Assembly: GCA_963699015.1 (NCBI GenBank)
Contig: CAVOSX010000001.1
Coordinates: forward strand, 744,001 to 808,000
From: PALSA-505 sp963699015
GTDB lineage: Bacteria; Actinomycetota; Actinomycetes; Streptosporangiales; Streptosporangiaceae
Direction: 5' to 3'
Length of the DNA: 64,000 bases
Shown: positions 1-9,088 of the stretch, piece after piece
Position numbering within the stretch: the stretch's first letter is position 1
How the letters are laid out: every line of letters begins with the position of its first letter
Translations under genes and position numbers: made by a program
Notes under the pieces: model-generated
Databases searched by the model: none
What the model was told of the DNA's origin: nothing
What the model saw: the letters and a program-made list of their open reading frames with translations, nothing else

Positions 1-301
1 CGGCGTCCATCTCGACCACCGCGTCGTAGCCGCGGTCCAGTGCCCAGCCGAAGCCCGCGACGTAGGCGGCGCCGAGCCCGGATTTTCGCGGCCGGTGCAG
101 GACGTGGATCCGGGCGTCCGCGGCGGCCAGCTTGTCGGCGAGCTCGCCGGTGCCGTCCGGGCTGCTGTCGTCCACGATGAGCACGTCGGCCGCCGGAGCC
201 GCGGCCCTGACCCGGGCGGCCACCGGCTCCAGGTTCTCCCTCTCGTTGTAGGTGGGGATGATGACCACCACCGTCCCGATCGGAGGGTAACTGCCGGTCA
301 C
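1..301 (-). CDS. Polyprenol-phosphate mannosyltransferase-like GT2 (3' truncated by window edge)
   Basis: The first 100 codons read from a GTG at 301 on the minus strand. The N-terminus has the GT-A fold start of family 2 glycosyltransferases: a VVVIIPTYNERENL segment at about residues 11-24, then LIVDDSSPDGTGELAD (about 41-56), and VVEMDA near the cut end, which is the DXD-like metal/nucleotide site. This pattern is typical of dolichol/polyprenol-phosphate mannose synthases (Ppm1/DPMS), which transfer mannose from GDP-mannose to a lipid carrier at the inner membrane. The C-terminus lies outside the window, so any fused membrane or acyltransferase domain cannot be seen. Other GT2 enzymes remain possible. 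Confidence 0.85.
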   Translation of the reverse strand, partial: MTGSYPPIGTVVVIIPTYNERENLEPVAARVRAAAPAADVLIVDDSSPDGTGELADKLAAADARIHVLHRPRKSGLGAAYVAGFGWALDRGYDAVVEMDA

Positions 302-639
302 GCTCCCTGCTCCTCGCACTGGTTTCGTCGCCGATCTGGCCGACCGCTCAGGGTAACTGATGAACGAGACCAGTTGTGCGTTCCCGGGTACGGAAAGGAC
401 CCGGGCTCCCTTCGGACCGGAAACCGGCTCGCCGACGGCGAGCCAGATCCCGTTGTCTACTGGGCGCCCGGGCCCTTGCTGGTCCAACCCCCCGGTCAGC
501 CCGGTGCTGGACTGCGCAGCAACATACCGTTCATCGCCGTGATGTCAACCCTGTCGCGGAGCGTGATACTCCCCTGGCCGGCCCGCCACGCGGGCGATAC
601 GATTATCCCGCCTAACGATCTTCCAGCGGAGGTACGGCG
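302..639. other. Intergenic region between divergent GT2 and acs genes
   Basis: This 338-bp stretch separates two divergent genes. I see no convincing small gene or RNA. A GGAGG ribosome binding site lies at about 628-632 before the acs ATG at 640. An imperfect dyad (GCGGG... CCCGC around a GATACGATTATC core, about 590-612) could be a regulator site or hold a TACGAT -10 element, but no good -35 partner is visible. Confidence 0.5.
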
Positions 640-2760
640 ATGACAGAAGGTCAGGAAGAACTCGACGAGGTCTCTGAGTCGCAGATAGCCGTCCACTGGC
701 GCGAGGAGGGGTACTTCTACCCGCCGGCCAGGTTCATCGGCCAGGCGAACGCTGCTGACCCCGACATCCGCGAGCGGTTCAGCGAGGAGCACTTCCCGGA
801 GTGCTTCCGGGAATACGCCGACCTGCTGAGCTGGGACAAGTACTGGCACACCACGCTGGACACGAGCGAGGCGCCGTTCTGGAAATGGTTCGCCGGGGGC
901 AAGCTGAACGCCTGCTACAACTGCGTGGACCGGCACCTGGAGACCAGCGCCAACAAGGCGGCCCTGATCTGGGTGCCTGAGCTGGAGTCCGCGGACACGG
1001 TGGCCATCTCCTACCGGGAACTGCACCGCCGGGTGAACGAGTTCGCCGCGCTGCTGCGCGACTTCGCCGGGGTGCGGGCCGGCGACCGGGTCACCCTGCA
1101 CATGCCGATGGTCCCCGAGCTTCCGGTGGTGATGCTGGCCTGCGCGCGGCTCGGCGTCATCCACTCCCAGGTGTTCGCGGGGTTCAGCGGCGCGGCCTGC
1201 GGCGGGCGGATCGCCGATTCGGGCAGCCGCGTCCTGATCACGATGGACGGCTACTACCGCAGCGGCTCCCTGCTCGACCACAAGGTCAAGGCCGACGAGG
1301 CGGTGGCGGCCGCGCGCAGGGAGGGCCAGGAGGTCGAGAAGGTACTGGTCTTCCGCCGCCACGCCGGCCAGTACGCTTCCCAGACGCCGATGGTCGAGGG
1401 CCGCGACTTCTTCGCCGACGAGCTGCTCGGCGACTACCGCGGCGCGGTCGTGGACCCGGTGTCCATGCCGGCCGAGGCGCCGCTGTTCCTCATGTACACC
1501 AGCGGCACGACCGGCCGCCCGAAGGGCTGCCAGCACAGCACCGGCGGCTACATGTCCTACGTCGCCGGCACGTCCAAGTTCTACCAGGACATCCACCCGG
1601 ACGACACGTACTGGTGCATGGCCGACATCGGCTGGATCACCGGCCACTCCTACATCGTCTACGGGCCGCTGTCGCTGGGCACGACCACGGTCATCTACGA
1701 GGGCGTTCCGAATTACCCTGATGCCGGCCGCCCGTGGCGGATCGCCGAGCGGCTCGGGGTGAATATCTTCCACACCTCCCCCACCGCCATCCGGCAGCTG
1801 CGCAAGCTGGGCCCCGAGGAGCCGGCGAAGTACAACTACCGGTTCAAGCACATGACCACGGTGGGCGAGCCGATCGAGCCCGAGGTCTGGCGCTGGTACC
1901 ACGAGGTCGTCGGCAAGGGCGAGGCCGTGATCGTGGACACGTGGTGGCAGACCGAGACCGGCGGTTTCCTCGGCTCGACGCTGCCCGCCCTTGATCCGAT
2001 GAAGCCCGGCAGCTGCGGGCCGACCGCGCTGGGCATCTACGGCGTCATCTACGACGAGGACGGCAACGTGGTCGAGGCCGGCAGCGGTAAGGCCGGGAAC
2101 ATCTGCATCAGGGCCCCGTGGCCGGGCGTGTTCGAGACCATCTGGGGCCAGCCTGAGCGGTTCGTCGATACCTATTTCCGCAAGTACAACAAGGACCCGG
2201 ACAGCTCGGACTGGCACGACTGGCCCTACTTCGCCGGGGACGGCGCGGTGCAGGCGGCGGACGGGTACTACCGGATCCTCGGCCGGGTGGACGACGTGAT
2301 CAACGTGGCCGGCCACCGGCTCGGCACCAAGGAGCTCGAATCCTCATCGCTGTCGGTCGACGAGATCGCCGAGGCGGCCGCCGTCCCCGTGGTGGACGAC
2401 GTGCGCGGCCGCGCGGTGGAGATGTACGTCTCGCTTAAGCCGGGCATCGAGCCCAGCAAGGAGATCGAGGACAAGGTAACCAAGGCGATCGAGACCGACA
2501 TCGGCAAGATCGCCCGGCCGAAGAACATCTGGATCGTCCCCGACATGCCCAAGACCAGGTCCGGGAAGATCATGCGCCGGGTCATCGCCTCGGTGTCCAA
2601 CTTCACCGACGTCGGCGACATCACCACGCTGGCCAACCCGGAGGTGGTGGACGGCATCCGGGATCAGGTGCAGAGCGCGAAGCGCGCCAGCGGCGAGGCC
2701 CCGCGCGAGCTGTCCGAGCAGGAGGCAGCCGAGATCAAGTCGTTCGGCCAAACGGAGTAG
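640..2760 (+). CDS. acs: Acetyl-CoA synthetase (AMP-forming)
   Basis: This 706-residue protein is an ANL-superfamily acyl-CoA synthetase that activates acetate (or a similar short acid) to acetyl-CoA through an acyl-adenylate. The N-terminal ACAS_N region is followed by the phosphate-binding loop YTSGTTGRPKG (about residues 286-296), the WWQTETGG motif (435-442, whose tryptophan restricts the acid pocket in acetate-specific enzymes), and the C-terminal TRSGKIMRR motif. Its lysine, K643, is the catalytic residue regulated by acetylation in this family. The start is supported by GGAGG 8 bases upstream. Length is slightly above the usual 650. It lies near the lysine-degradation operon, whose missing cleavage step would consume acetyl-CoA, but it is on the other strand and a functional link is only a guess. 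Confidence 0.93.
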   Translation: MTEGQEELDEVSESQIAVHWREEGYFYPPARFIGQANAADPDIRERFSEEHFPECFREYADLLSWDKYWHTTLDTSEAPFWKWFAGGKLNACYNCVDRHLETSANKAALIWVPELESADTVAISYRELHRRVNEFAALLRDFAGVRAGDRVTLHMPMVPELPVVMLACARLGVIHSQVFAGFSGAACGGRIADSGSRVLITMDGYYRSGSLLDHKVKADEAVAAARREGQEVEKVLVFRRHAGQYASQTPMVEGRDFFADELLGDYRGAVVDPVSMPAEAPLFLMYTSGTTGRPKGCQHSTGGYMSYVAGTSKFYQDIHPDDTYWCMADIGWITGHSYIVYGPLSLGTTTVIYEGVPNYPDAGRPWRIAERLGVNIFHTSPTAIRQLRKLGPEEPAKYNYRFKHMTTVGEPIEPEVWRWYHEVVGKGEAVIVDTWWQTETGGFLGSTLPALDPMKPGSCGPTALGIYGVIYDEDGNVVEAGSGKAGNICIRAPWPGVFETIWGQPERFVDTYFRKYNKDPDSSDWHDWPYFAGDGAVQAADGYYRILGRVDDVINVAGHRLGTKELESSSLSVDEIAEAAAVPVVDDVRGRAVEMYVSLKPGIEPSKEIEDKVTKAIETDIGKIARPKNIWIVPDMPKTRSGKIMRRVIASVSNFTDVGDITTLANPEVVDGIRDQVQSAKRASGEAPRELSEQEAAEIKSFGQTE

Positions 2761-2766
2761 CCCGCG

Positions 2767-2789
2767 GCGGCCCGTGTGATGAGGGCCGC
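2767..2789 (+). terminator. Weak hairpin after acs
   Basis: GCGGCCC (2767-2773) pairs with GGGCCGC (2783-2789) across a 9-base loop, 6 bases after the acs stop codon. There is no T-tract, which is common for actinobacterial terminators, so this is a modest call. Confidence 0.4.
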
Positions 2790-2836
2790 TGGCCTTAAGT
2801 TCCGGGAACCACGCGCCCGGCAGCGGACGGAGGGGG

Positions 2837-4186
2837 ATGGACATCAGGCGCCTGGCGCTGCCCGCCCTGTTAGCGGCCGGCCTGCTCGGGGCTGCCCTCC
2901 CGGCGGCGGCAGCTGACACGGCGCCGCCCGCGGCGGCCGCCGGTCATAGGCACGCACGCCACTGGACGGTTGAACGGCGGTGGAGCCGCCACAACGACTG
3001 GGAGCCGAACATCGCGGCGGATCCGTCGTCATCGTGGCTCTACCAGATGACCACCCAGTACGGCGGCACGTCAGCATGCCGCCCGCACATGGGTCATTGC
3101 ATATTGTTCAGGTCGTCGCCCGACCGGGGCCTGTCCTGGCAGCAGGGCAGCGTTATGCCCAGACGGCAGTGCCCCCCCGGCAGGGCCTGCCGGCCCGCGC
3201 GGTGGCAGAACGACCCGGTGCTGGCCGTCTCGGCCTCCGGCGTCATCTATGCCGCGTGGATGAACGGCTGGGACGTCACGTTCGCGAAGTCGCGCGACCA
3301 TGGCCGGACCTGGACGCGGCGGCACGATTTCCGGCGAGCCCTTGGCGCGTCGTTCACCGACAAGCCGTGGATCGCGATCTCGCCGGGCGGCAAGGACGTG
3401 TATGTCGCGTTCAACCGGAGCAATTCCTACGTCGCGGCTTCGCACGACTACGGGCGGACCTGGTCCAGGCCGGTGCGGACGAACCGGGACAGGCGGTACT
3501 GGTTCGCCGAGGCAGGCGCGGTGGCGCCGGACGGGCGGGTGTTCTTCGCCGAGAGCGCCGAGCACCAGGACGACAAGGGCACCGTGCGGCTCGCGGTGGT
3601 CTCCTCGGCGGACGGCGGCAGGTCGTGGCGGACCGCGTTCGTCGCGCACAGCCAGCAGCAGCCGCCGTGCCCTGTCCGGAACTGCCCGCCCGATTTCTAC
3701 GGCGCCCAGATATCGCTGGCCATCGACCGCGCCGGGACCATCCTCGCTGCGTACGTCGCGAACACCTCGCCCGGCAGGCCGATGAGGCTGCTGACGATCA
3801 GGTCAGCCGACGGCGTGTCCTGGAGCGGGCCGACCGCCCTGGGATCCCGCGGCACCACGGTAGGAGCCGACTTCCCGAAGGTGTCGGCCGGGCCGTCGCC
3901 CGGCGACTTCCGGGTCGCCTGGGAAGACGACAGCAACGGCCCCTCGGCGTGGAACGTGTGGTACCGCGCCACGCGGAACCGGGGCGCCTCCTGGACCCGG
4001 GCCGTCCGGATCTCCGCCCGCGGTTCCGGCGCGCCGTACAAGACGAGCGCGGGCTTCCGGTTCCCCTATGGCGACTACTTCGGCATGACCGTGGACAGCC
4101 GCGGCGCCAGCTACCTGGCGTGGAGCGAGGGAAGCAGCTACGACGGCCCCGGCAGCACCTGGTGGGCCCGCAGCCGGGCCAACTAG
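2837..4186 (+). CDS. Secreted sialidase-like beta-propeller with Asp-boxes
   Basis: The 449-residue product begins with a short basic stretch (MDIRR), a hydrophobic core and an AAA-A-type cleavage site near residues 24-27, so it is probably exported. The mature part has repeated Asp-box (BNR) motifs of the S-x-D-x-G-x-T-W type: SPDRGLSW, SRDHGRTW, SHDYGRTW, SADGGRSW, and a degenerate TRNRGASW. These mark blades of a six-bladed sialidase-type propeller. Several cysteines near residues 80-120 and 275-285 could form disulfides. The arginine triad of true neuraminidases cannot be assigned with confidence, so the substrate is unknown; a glycan or carbohydrate-binding role is likely. Its stop codon overlaps that of the convergent kal gene in a shared CTAG. 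Confidence 0.75.
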   Translation: MDIRRLALPALLAAGLLGAALPAAAADTAPPAAAAGHRHARHWTVERRWSRHNDWEPNIAADPSSSWLYQMTTQYGGTSACRPHMGHCILFRSSPDRGLSWQQGSVMPRRQCPPGRACRPARWQNDPVLAVSASGVIYAAWMNGWDVTFAKSRDHGRTWTRRHDFRRALGASFTDKPWIAISPGGKDVYVAFNRSNSYVAASHDYGRTWSRPVRTNRDRRYWFAEAGAVAPDGRVFFAESAEHQDDKGTVRLAVVSSADGGRSWRTAFVAHSQQQPPCPVRNCPPDFYGAQISLAIDRAGTILAAYVANTSPGRPMRLLTIRSADGVSWSGPTALGSRGTTVGADFPKVSAGPSPGDFRVAWEDDSNGPSAWNVWYRATRNRGASWTRAVRISARGSGAPYKTSAGFRFPYGDYFGMTVDSRGASYLAWSEGSSYDGPGSTWWARSRAN

Positions 4187-4563
4187 GGAACGACCACCGT
4201 CCCGGAGGCGGTCACCGCGGTGACCGGCTCGGCCAGCACCGCGGCCGCCGACGGCCCGCGGCCCGGGTCGGCCCGGCAGGTCACCCGCGCCTCGAAGGCG
4301 AGGTCGCGGCTGCGCCGACCCACCCGGGTCACCGTGGCGGTCACCTCGAGCACGTCGCCGGCCAGCACCGGCGCCCGGAACTGCACGTCGGAATAGGACG
4401 CGAACAGTCCTTCGTCCCCGTCCGACAGGATGCACAGCTCGGTCGCCGCGTCACCGAACAGGCCGAGGACGTAGGCGCCGTCCACCAGGTTGCCGCCGTA
4501 GTGTGCGTGGCTGTACGGCACATAACGGCGCTGGGTGACGGCCAGCCCTGCCGCGGCCGTCAC
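4183..4563 (-). CDS. kal: 3-aminobutyryl-CoA ammonia-lyase
   Basis: This 126-residue protein is a small hot-dog-fold enzyme. It resembles Kal of the lysine fermentation pathway, which removes ammonia from L-3-aminobutyryl-CoA to give crotonyl-CoA. Recognisable family segments are SHAHYGGNLVDGA (residues 18-30), LFGDAATEL (35-43) and DEGLFASYSDVQFRAPVLAGD (50-70 region). The GTG start at 4563 overlaps the kamE stop as GTGA, so it is probably translationally coupled as the last gene of the kdd-kamD-kamE-kal operon. It ends in a CTAG shared with the convergent sialidase-like gene. Confidence 0.85.
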   Translation of the reverse strand: MTAAAGLAVTQRRYVPYSHAHYGGNLVDGAYVLGLFGDAATELCILSDGDEGLFASYSDVQFRAPVLAGDVLEVTATVTRVGRRSRDLAFEARVTCRADPGRGPSAAAVLAEPVTAVTASGTVVVP

Positions 4564-5348
4564 GGCCCGGCTCCGGTGCCGGAGCCTGGCGGCTGCCGGG
4601 CCAGCGCATACACCAGGTAGCTGGCCACCTCGGCCGGGGTCGTGCCGCGGCCGAAGACCCGGTCCACGCCGAGGTCGCCCGCCATCGCGGGGTCGAACCG
4701 CGGCCCGCCGACCACCAGCACGGGGCGGTCCCGGGCCGCCGCGGCCCCGTCCGGGTAAGCGGCGCGGAAGGCCGCCGACAGCTGCCGGGTGTTGGACAGG
4801 TGCGCGTCCTTCTGCGTGACCACCTGGCTGACCAGCACGGCGTCCGCGTGCTCGGCTCGCGCTCTGGACACCAGCTCGGGCACGAGCACCTGCGCGCCGA
4901 GGTTCACCACCCGGATCTCCCGGTAGTACTCCAGGCCCTTCTCGCCGGCGTGCCCCTTGACGTTCAGGATCGCGTCGATCCCGACCGTGTGCGCGTCGGT
5001 GCCGATGCACGCCCCCAGTACCACCAGCTTGCGGCCGAGCGCGGAGCGGATCCGCAGGTTGACCTCGCCAGGGGGCAGCAGCGCGAACTCCCGTTCGGCC
5101 ACCGTGACCTGCGACAGGTCGACCAGGTGGCTGACCCGCCCGTACACGATGAAGTAGGTGAAGTCGGGTCCCATGCCCTTCGCGTGCACCACCATCGCGG
5201 GCTCCAGGCCCATCTTGGCCGCCAGCTGCAGCGCGGCACCCTCGGCCCGGGCCCGCTCGGTGGCGTCGCCGAACGGGACCGGCAGCGTGAACGAGAGCTG
5301 CACCCGGCCGTCGCCGGTCGTGTCCCCGTAGGGGCGGATCACGGTCAT
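4560..5348 (-). CDS. kamE: Lysine 5,6-aminomutase beta subunit (B12-binding)
   Basis: The 262-residue protein is the small subunit of the adenosylcobalamin- and PLP-dependent D-lysine/beta-lysine 5,6-aminomutase, which moves the terminal amino group of lysine. It carries the base-off cobalamin motif D-A-H-T-V-G (residues 118-123, DxHxxG; H120 would be the lower cobalt ligand). Next comes N-V-K-G, where K131 matches the lysine that forms the PLP Schiff base in this subunit. A Rossmann-like B12-binding fold follows with LVVGGPRFDP (211-220). The ATG at 5348 overlaps the kamD stop (ATGA), and the end overlaps kal. It is intact, unlike its partner kamD. Confidence 0.92.
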   Translation of the reverse strand: MTVIRPYGDTTGDGRVQLSFTLPVPFGDATERARAEGAALQLAAKMGLEPAMVVHAKGMGPDFTYFIVYGRVSHLVDLSQVTVAEREFALLPPGEVNLRIRSALGRKLVVLGACIGTDAHTVGIDAILNVKGHAGEKGLEYYREIRVVNLGAQVLVPELVSRARAEHADAVLVSQVVTQKDAHLSNTRQLSAAFRAAYPDGAAAARDRPVLVVGGPRFDPAMAGDLGVDRVFGRGTTPAEVASYLVYALARQPPGSGTGAGP

Positions 5349-6902
5349 CGCCCCGCCTCCAGGATCTCGGTCGCGGGATTGAGGTAGCCTTCGGCCCGCT
5401 CGATGACCCCGTCCAGCCCCCGGCCGCCGTCGGCGGGCCGCCTGGTGATCCCGAACGTGCCGTCGCCGATCGCCGTGAGCAGGCCGTCGGTGCCGATCTT
5501 CCGCAGCAGCGCCACCGCCTCGTTCAGCACGTGCGCAGCGCGGCGCTCGATGAACCCGCCAGGCTCGGGCCGGAAGCTCTCGCCCAGCCGGCCCGCGGCC
5601 TGCCGCACGTAGCGCACGTTCTCCAGCGCCAGGTCGCGGTCGGACAGGAACGGGGTGTGGATGCCCTCGGTCATCATGCCGATCAGCAGGATCGACTGGC
5701 CGGTCATCATGCCGCACAAGTTGAAGAACGCGTCCAGCAGGTAGCCGGCGAACACGTTGCCGGACATGTGCTTGGTCGGCGGCATGTACTTCAGCGGCGC
5801 GTCGGGGAACAGCTCCCGGATGAGCTGGGCGTGCGCGAGCTCCAGCAGGAAGGAGTCGGGCACCGCCGGGTTGATCTCGAACGCGTGCCCGAGGCCGAGC
5901 TGCCAGCCGGCCAGCCCGGCCTCGCGGCCGAAGTACTCGTTGAGCAGCTGGCTGACCACCACGGTGTGCGCTGCGTCCACCGCGTCCGCGGTGGTCAGGT
6001 AGTTGTCCTCGCCGGTGTTGATGATGATCCCGGCCCGGGCGTGCACCTGCCGGGAGAACCGCTGGTCGATGAAGGTCCGGACCGGGTTGATGTCCCTGAA
6101 GATGATCCCGTACATGCAGTCGTTCAGCATCATGTCCAGCCGTTCCAGGCCGGCCAGGGCCGCGATCTCGGGCATGCACAGGCCGGAGGCGTAGTTGGTC
6201 AGCCGGACGTAGCGGCCGAGCTCGCGCGACACGTCGTCCAGCGCGGCCCGCATCAGCCGGAAGTTCTCCCTGGTCGCGTACGTGCCGGCGTAGCCTTCCC
6301 GGGTGGCGCCCTCGGGCACGTAGTCCAGCAGCGACTGGCCGGTGGACCGGATCACGGCGATGATGTCGGCGCCCTCGCGCGCGGCGGCCTGCGCCTGCGG
6401 GATGTCCTCGTAGATGTCACCGGTGGCCACGATCAGGTAGATCCACGGTTTCGGCGGGTCGCCGGGGTCGACCAGCAGCCGGGCACGCTCAGCCCGCCGG
6501 GCATCGATCACGGCGATGCCGCGGCCGACCGCGAGGCGGGCGGCCCGGGCGGCGGCCGCGGCCGCCTTGCCCTCGGGCACCCGGAACGTGACCCGTCCCG
6601 CTGCCGCGTCCCTGGCCAGTGCGGCCGAGATCCGGGTAACCGCCGGTCACCATCGCGTCCCAGGCGGGCAGCGCGATGCCGTGCTCGAGGCCGGCGCTGC
6701 CGCGGACCGCGTCAGCGAGCCTGTTCACCAACGGCATGCCCTCGTCGTCGGCGCCGTCCAGGCCAGCCAGCCGCAGCACCGCCCGTTCCACCGAGACCGT
6801 GCTGTGCGTCCTTGCCAGGTCGACGATCGGCCGGCCCGCCTCGCCGGCGAGCTTGCGCGCCTCGGCCACCGCGGCGGCGTCGAGTCCGAGCCGCTGAGTC
6901 AT
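5345..6902 (-). pseudogene. kamD: Lysine 5,6-aminomutase alpha subunit, apparent frameshift
   Basis: Two overlapping frames together encode one full alpha subunit of about 518 residues. The N-terminal frame starts at the ATG at 6902 (MTQRLGLDAAAVAEARK) and stays similar to the family through GGYPDL. The family sequence then continues one base out of phase from ALARDAAAGRVTFRVPEG to the stop at 5345. The span is 3n+1 bases, so one inserted base at about 6627-6637, next to a GGG/CCC run, would explain it. The downstream portion has family hallmarks such as IYLIVATGDIYEDIPQAQAA, RSTGQSLLDYVPEG, INTGEDNYLTTADAVDAAHT and KYMPPTKHMSGN. Its start overlaps the kdd stop (ATGA). Sequencing error is at least as likely as true inactivation because the rest of the operon is tightly coupled. 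Confidence 0.85.
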
Positions 6903-7987
6903 GGCCTGCCTCCTTCTGCGCGGATCCTGCTCTCGAACAGGGACCGTACTCCCGGGTGGTCGCGGATCAGGCCGAGCGCGAGTTCCGCGTGCCCTGGTAC
7001 GTACCCGTTGCCGATCAGCATGGTCACGTCGGCGGCCAGGCCCTCGGCGCCCAGCGCCGCCGCGCTGAACGACGTGGCCATGGAGAAGAAGATCACCGTG
7101 CCGCCCTCGGCGGTGGCCAGCACCGCGCCGCCCTCGCAGCCGGGCACGTCCACGCAGACCACGGTGACGTCGGCCGGGCCTCCCGCCGCCCGGCACGGCA
7201 GCGGCCAGCCGGACCGGATCCCGCGCGTCCGCGACGACCACGGCGTCGGCCAGGGCCGCGGCGTCCCGGCCGGCCGCTCGCAGGCCGGCCGCCTCCCGCT
7301 CGTCCCTGACCACGCCGATGACCCGGCGGGCGCCCGCCCGCCTGGCCGATGCCGCCGACAGCGAGCCGCTCTTGCCCGCGGCGCCGATGACCGCGACCGC
7401 CGGCGGCCGCCCGGGCCGGCCAGCGAGCTGGTCACCCGGTGGGTCAGCGCCGGCGCCCCGCACACGTCGAGCACGGCCAGCGCGAGCGGCCCTGGCAGGT
7501 CGGCGGGCAGCACGGTCGCGATCGACCGGCCGAACAAGATCGCATGCCCGGCGCAGGGCACCTGCTCCGAGCGGGCATCCCAGCGGGCCAGCCCGTCGGT
7601 GATCGCCAGCGGGGTCAGCGACAGCGATACCAGGGTCGCGACCCGCTCCCCCGGATGCAGCCCGAGCGGCGAAGCCGGTCCCACTTGATCGACCACCCCG
7701 GTGAGCATCCCGCCCGACCCGGTGACCGGGTTCTGCATCTTGCCCCGCTCGGCCACGATGGCGAGCACGGCCGAGCGCATCGCCCCGGGGTCACCCTCGT
7801 GCGCGTCGTGCAGCTGCCGGTAGGAGGCCGCGTCCAGGTTCAGCCGCTCGACCCGGACCCGGACCTCATCCGGCCAGATCGCGGCGCGCGGGTCCAGCCG
7901 CCAGGCCGCCTGCGGCAGCACGCCGGCAGGCTCAGCCACCCGGTGCAGGCCCAGCGGGGAACCAGGGTCAACGGGTGCTGCGGTCAC
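6899..7987 (-). pseudogene. kdd: L-erythro-3,5-diaminohexanoate dehydrogenase, two compensating frameshifts
   Basis: From a GTG at 7987 the reading frame resembles Kdd, the NAD-dependent zinc-binding dehydrogenase-like enzyme that oxidises 3,5-diaminohexanoate after the aminomutase step. The first part (residues about 1-190, including VTGSGGMLTGVVDQVG) and last part (GGPADVTVVCVDVPG, GTVIFFSMATSFSAAALG) share one frame. The NAD-binding part between them (VAVIGAAGKSGSLSAASARRAGA) is in another frame. The shifts fall at about 7405-7425 (one base missing) and 7170-7195 (one base extra), and the total span is a multiple of three. Length (362 codons) matches the family. It is the first gene of the operon and overlaps kamD by four bases. 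The compensating pair could be two sequencing indels. Confidence 0.82.
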
Positions 7988-8020
7988 GCTGCCGTCCTCT
8001 CGATCCCGGCGCGCCCGGCC

Positions 8021-8058
8021 GGGAGCATGCCTACTACGATCCGGTCTACATGCTGCCC
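8021..8058. promoter_or_regulatory. Imperfect dyad in the kdd/SDR divergent promoter region
   Basis: GGGAGCATG (8021-8029) and CATGCTGCCC (8049-8058) form an inverted repeat with one unpaired base, between the divergent kdd operon (GTG at 7987) and the SDR gene (ATG at 8103). It could be a regulator site for either gene. A TACGAT sequence between the arms resembles a -10 element. This is based on symmetry alone. Confidence 0.3.
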
Positions 8059-8102
8059 GAGCATGACCAGGCCTGGTACCAGGACGCAACGGAGGCGCGC
8101 AG

Positions 8103-9041
8103 ATGAGCGACACCGGTGCCGCCGCGGCGAACGACCCCAAGGCCACCTGGCGGGAGCCGGACGTACCCGAGCAGGCCGGCCGCACGGCCGTGGTCACCGG
8201 GGCCAACTCGGGCATCGGCTTCGAGACGGCCCGGGTGCTGGCCGAGCGGGGCGCGGCCGTCGTGCTGGCCTGCCGCGATCCCGGCAAGGCCAGCGACGCC
8301 GCGGCCAGGATCGCCGCCGCCGCGCCCCGGGCCAGCCTCAGCGTCGTCCGGCTGGACCTGGCTTCCCTGGCCTCGGTCCGGGAGGCCGCCGCGGAGCTGC
8401 GGGCCGGCCACGGCCGGGTGGATCTGCTGATCAACAACGCCGGCCTGATGATGCCGCCGCACGGCCGCACCGAGGACGGGTTCGAGCTGCAGTTCGGAAC
8501 CAACCATCTCGGCCACTTCGCCCTCACCGGCCTGCTGCTCGACCAGATGCTGGCGGTGCCCGGCTCGCGCGTGGTCACGCTCAGCAGCTCCGGCCACCGG
8601 ATGGGCCGGATGGATTTCGGCAACCTGCAGTGGGAGCACGGGTACCGCCGGCCGGCCGCCTACGGCCGGTCCAAGCTGGCCAACCTGCTGTTCAGCTACG
8701 AGCTGCAGCGCCGGCTGGCCGCCGCCGGGGCGGCCACCGCGGCGCTGGCCGCCCACCCCGGCACGAGCCGGACCGAGCTCACCCGGCACCTGCCGGCCTG
8801 GATGCGGGCGGGCGCGCTGGTCGTGCCGAACCAGAGCAGCGCGATGGGCGCGCTGCCCACGCTGCGCGCGGCCACCGACCCTGGCGCCCGCGGCGGCGAG
8901 TACTACGGCCCGGCCGGGCTCGGCGAGTTCACCGGCCCGGCCCGGCGGGTCGGGTCCTCCGGGCGGTCGCGCGACGCAGCGACGGCCCGGCGGCTGTGGG
9001 AAGAATCGGAGCGGCTGACCGGGGTCAGCTACCCGGTGTAA
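8103..9041 (+). CDS. Short-chain dehydrogenase/reductase (retinol-dehydrogenase-like)
   Basis: The 312-residue protein is a classical SDR with the NAD(P)-binding TGANSGIG motif (residues 32-39), CRDPGKA in the position that usually selects NADP(H), the structural NNAG motif, and the catalytic Ser-Tyr-Lys triad in LSSSGHRMG and YGRSK. The NHLGHFALTGLLL segment is typical of the RDH/WW-oxidoreductase-like branch, common in actinobacteria with unknown natural substrates. GGAGG precedes the start. It is divergent from the kdd operon and convergent with the secreted-protein gene, ending in a strong terminator. Confidence 0.88.
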   Translation: MSDTGAAAANDPKATWREPDVPEQAGRTAVVTGANSGIGFETARVLAERGAAVVLACRDPGKASDAAARIAAAAPRASLSVVRLDLASLASVREAAAELRAGHGRVDLLINNAGLMMPPHGRTEDGFELQFGTNHLGHFALTGLLLDQMLAVPGSRVVTLSSSGHRMGRMDFGNLQWEHGYRRPAAYGRSKLANLLFSYELQRRLAAAGAATAALAAHPGTSRTELTRHLPAWMRAGALVVPNQSSAMGALPTLRAATDPGARGGEYYGPAGLGEFTGPARRVGSSGRSRDAATARRLWEESERLTGVSYPV

Positions 9042-9076
9042 CCGTCAGCGGCCCGGCATCGCCGGGCCGCTGACGG
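9042..9076. terminator. Bidirectional intrinsic terminator
   Basis: A perfect 16-bp stem (CCGTCAGCGGCCCGGC, 9042-9057, pairing with 9061-9076) closes on the three-base loop ATC. It starts at the base after the SDR stop codon and ends 12 bases before the convergent gene's stop, so it can serve both transcripts. There is no T-tract. Confidence 0.85.
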
Positions 9077-9088
9077 AGGCCGCTGGGA

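Noticed and set aside
496..2316. Long antisense open frame opposite acs
   Set aside because: High GC produces long open frames on the reverse strand; no recognisable domains, and it overlaps a well-supported gene.
4183..8102. Programmed frameshifting in kdd, kamD
   Set aside because: No slippery heptamer or conserved downstream structure was recognised; single-base indels explain the breaks more simply.
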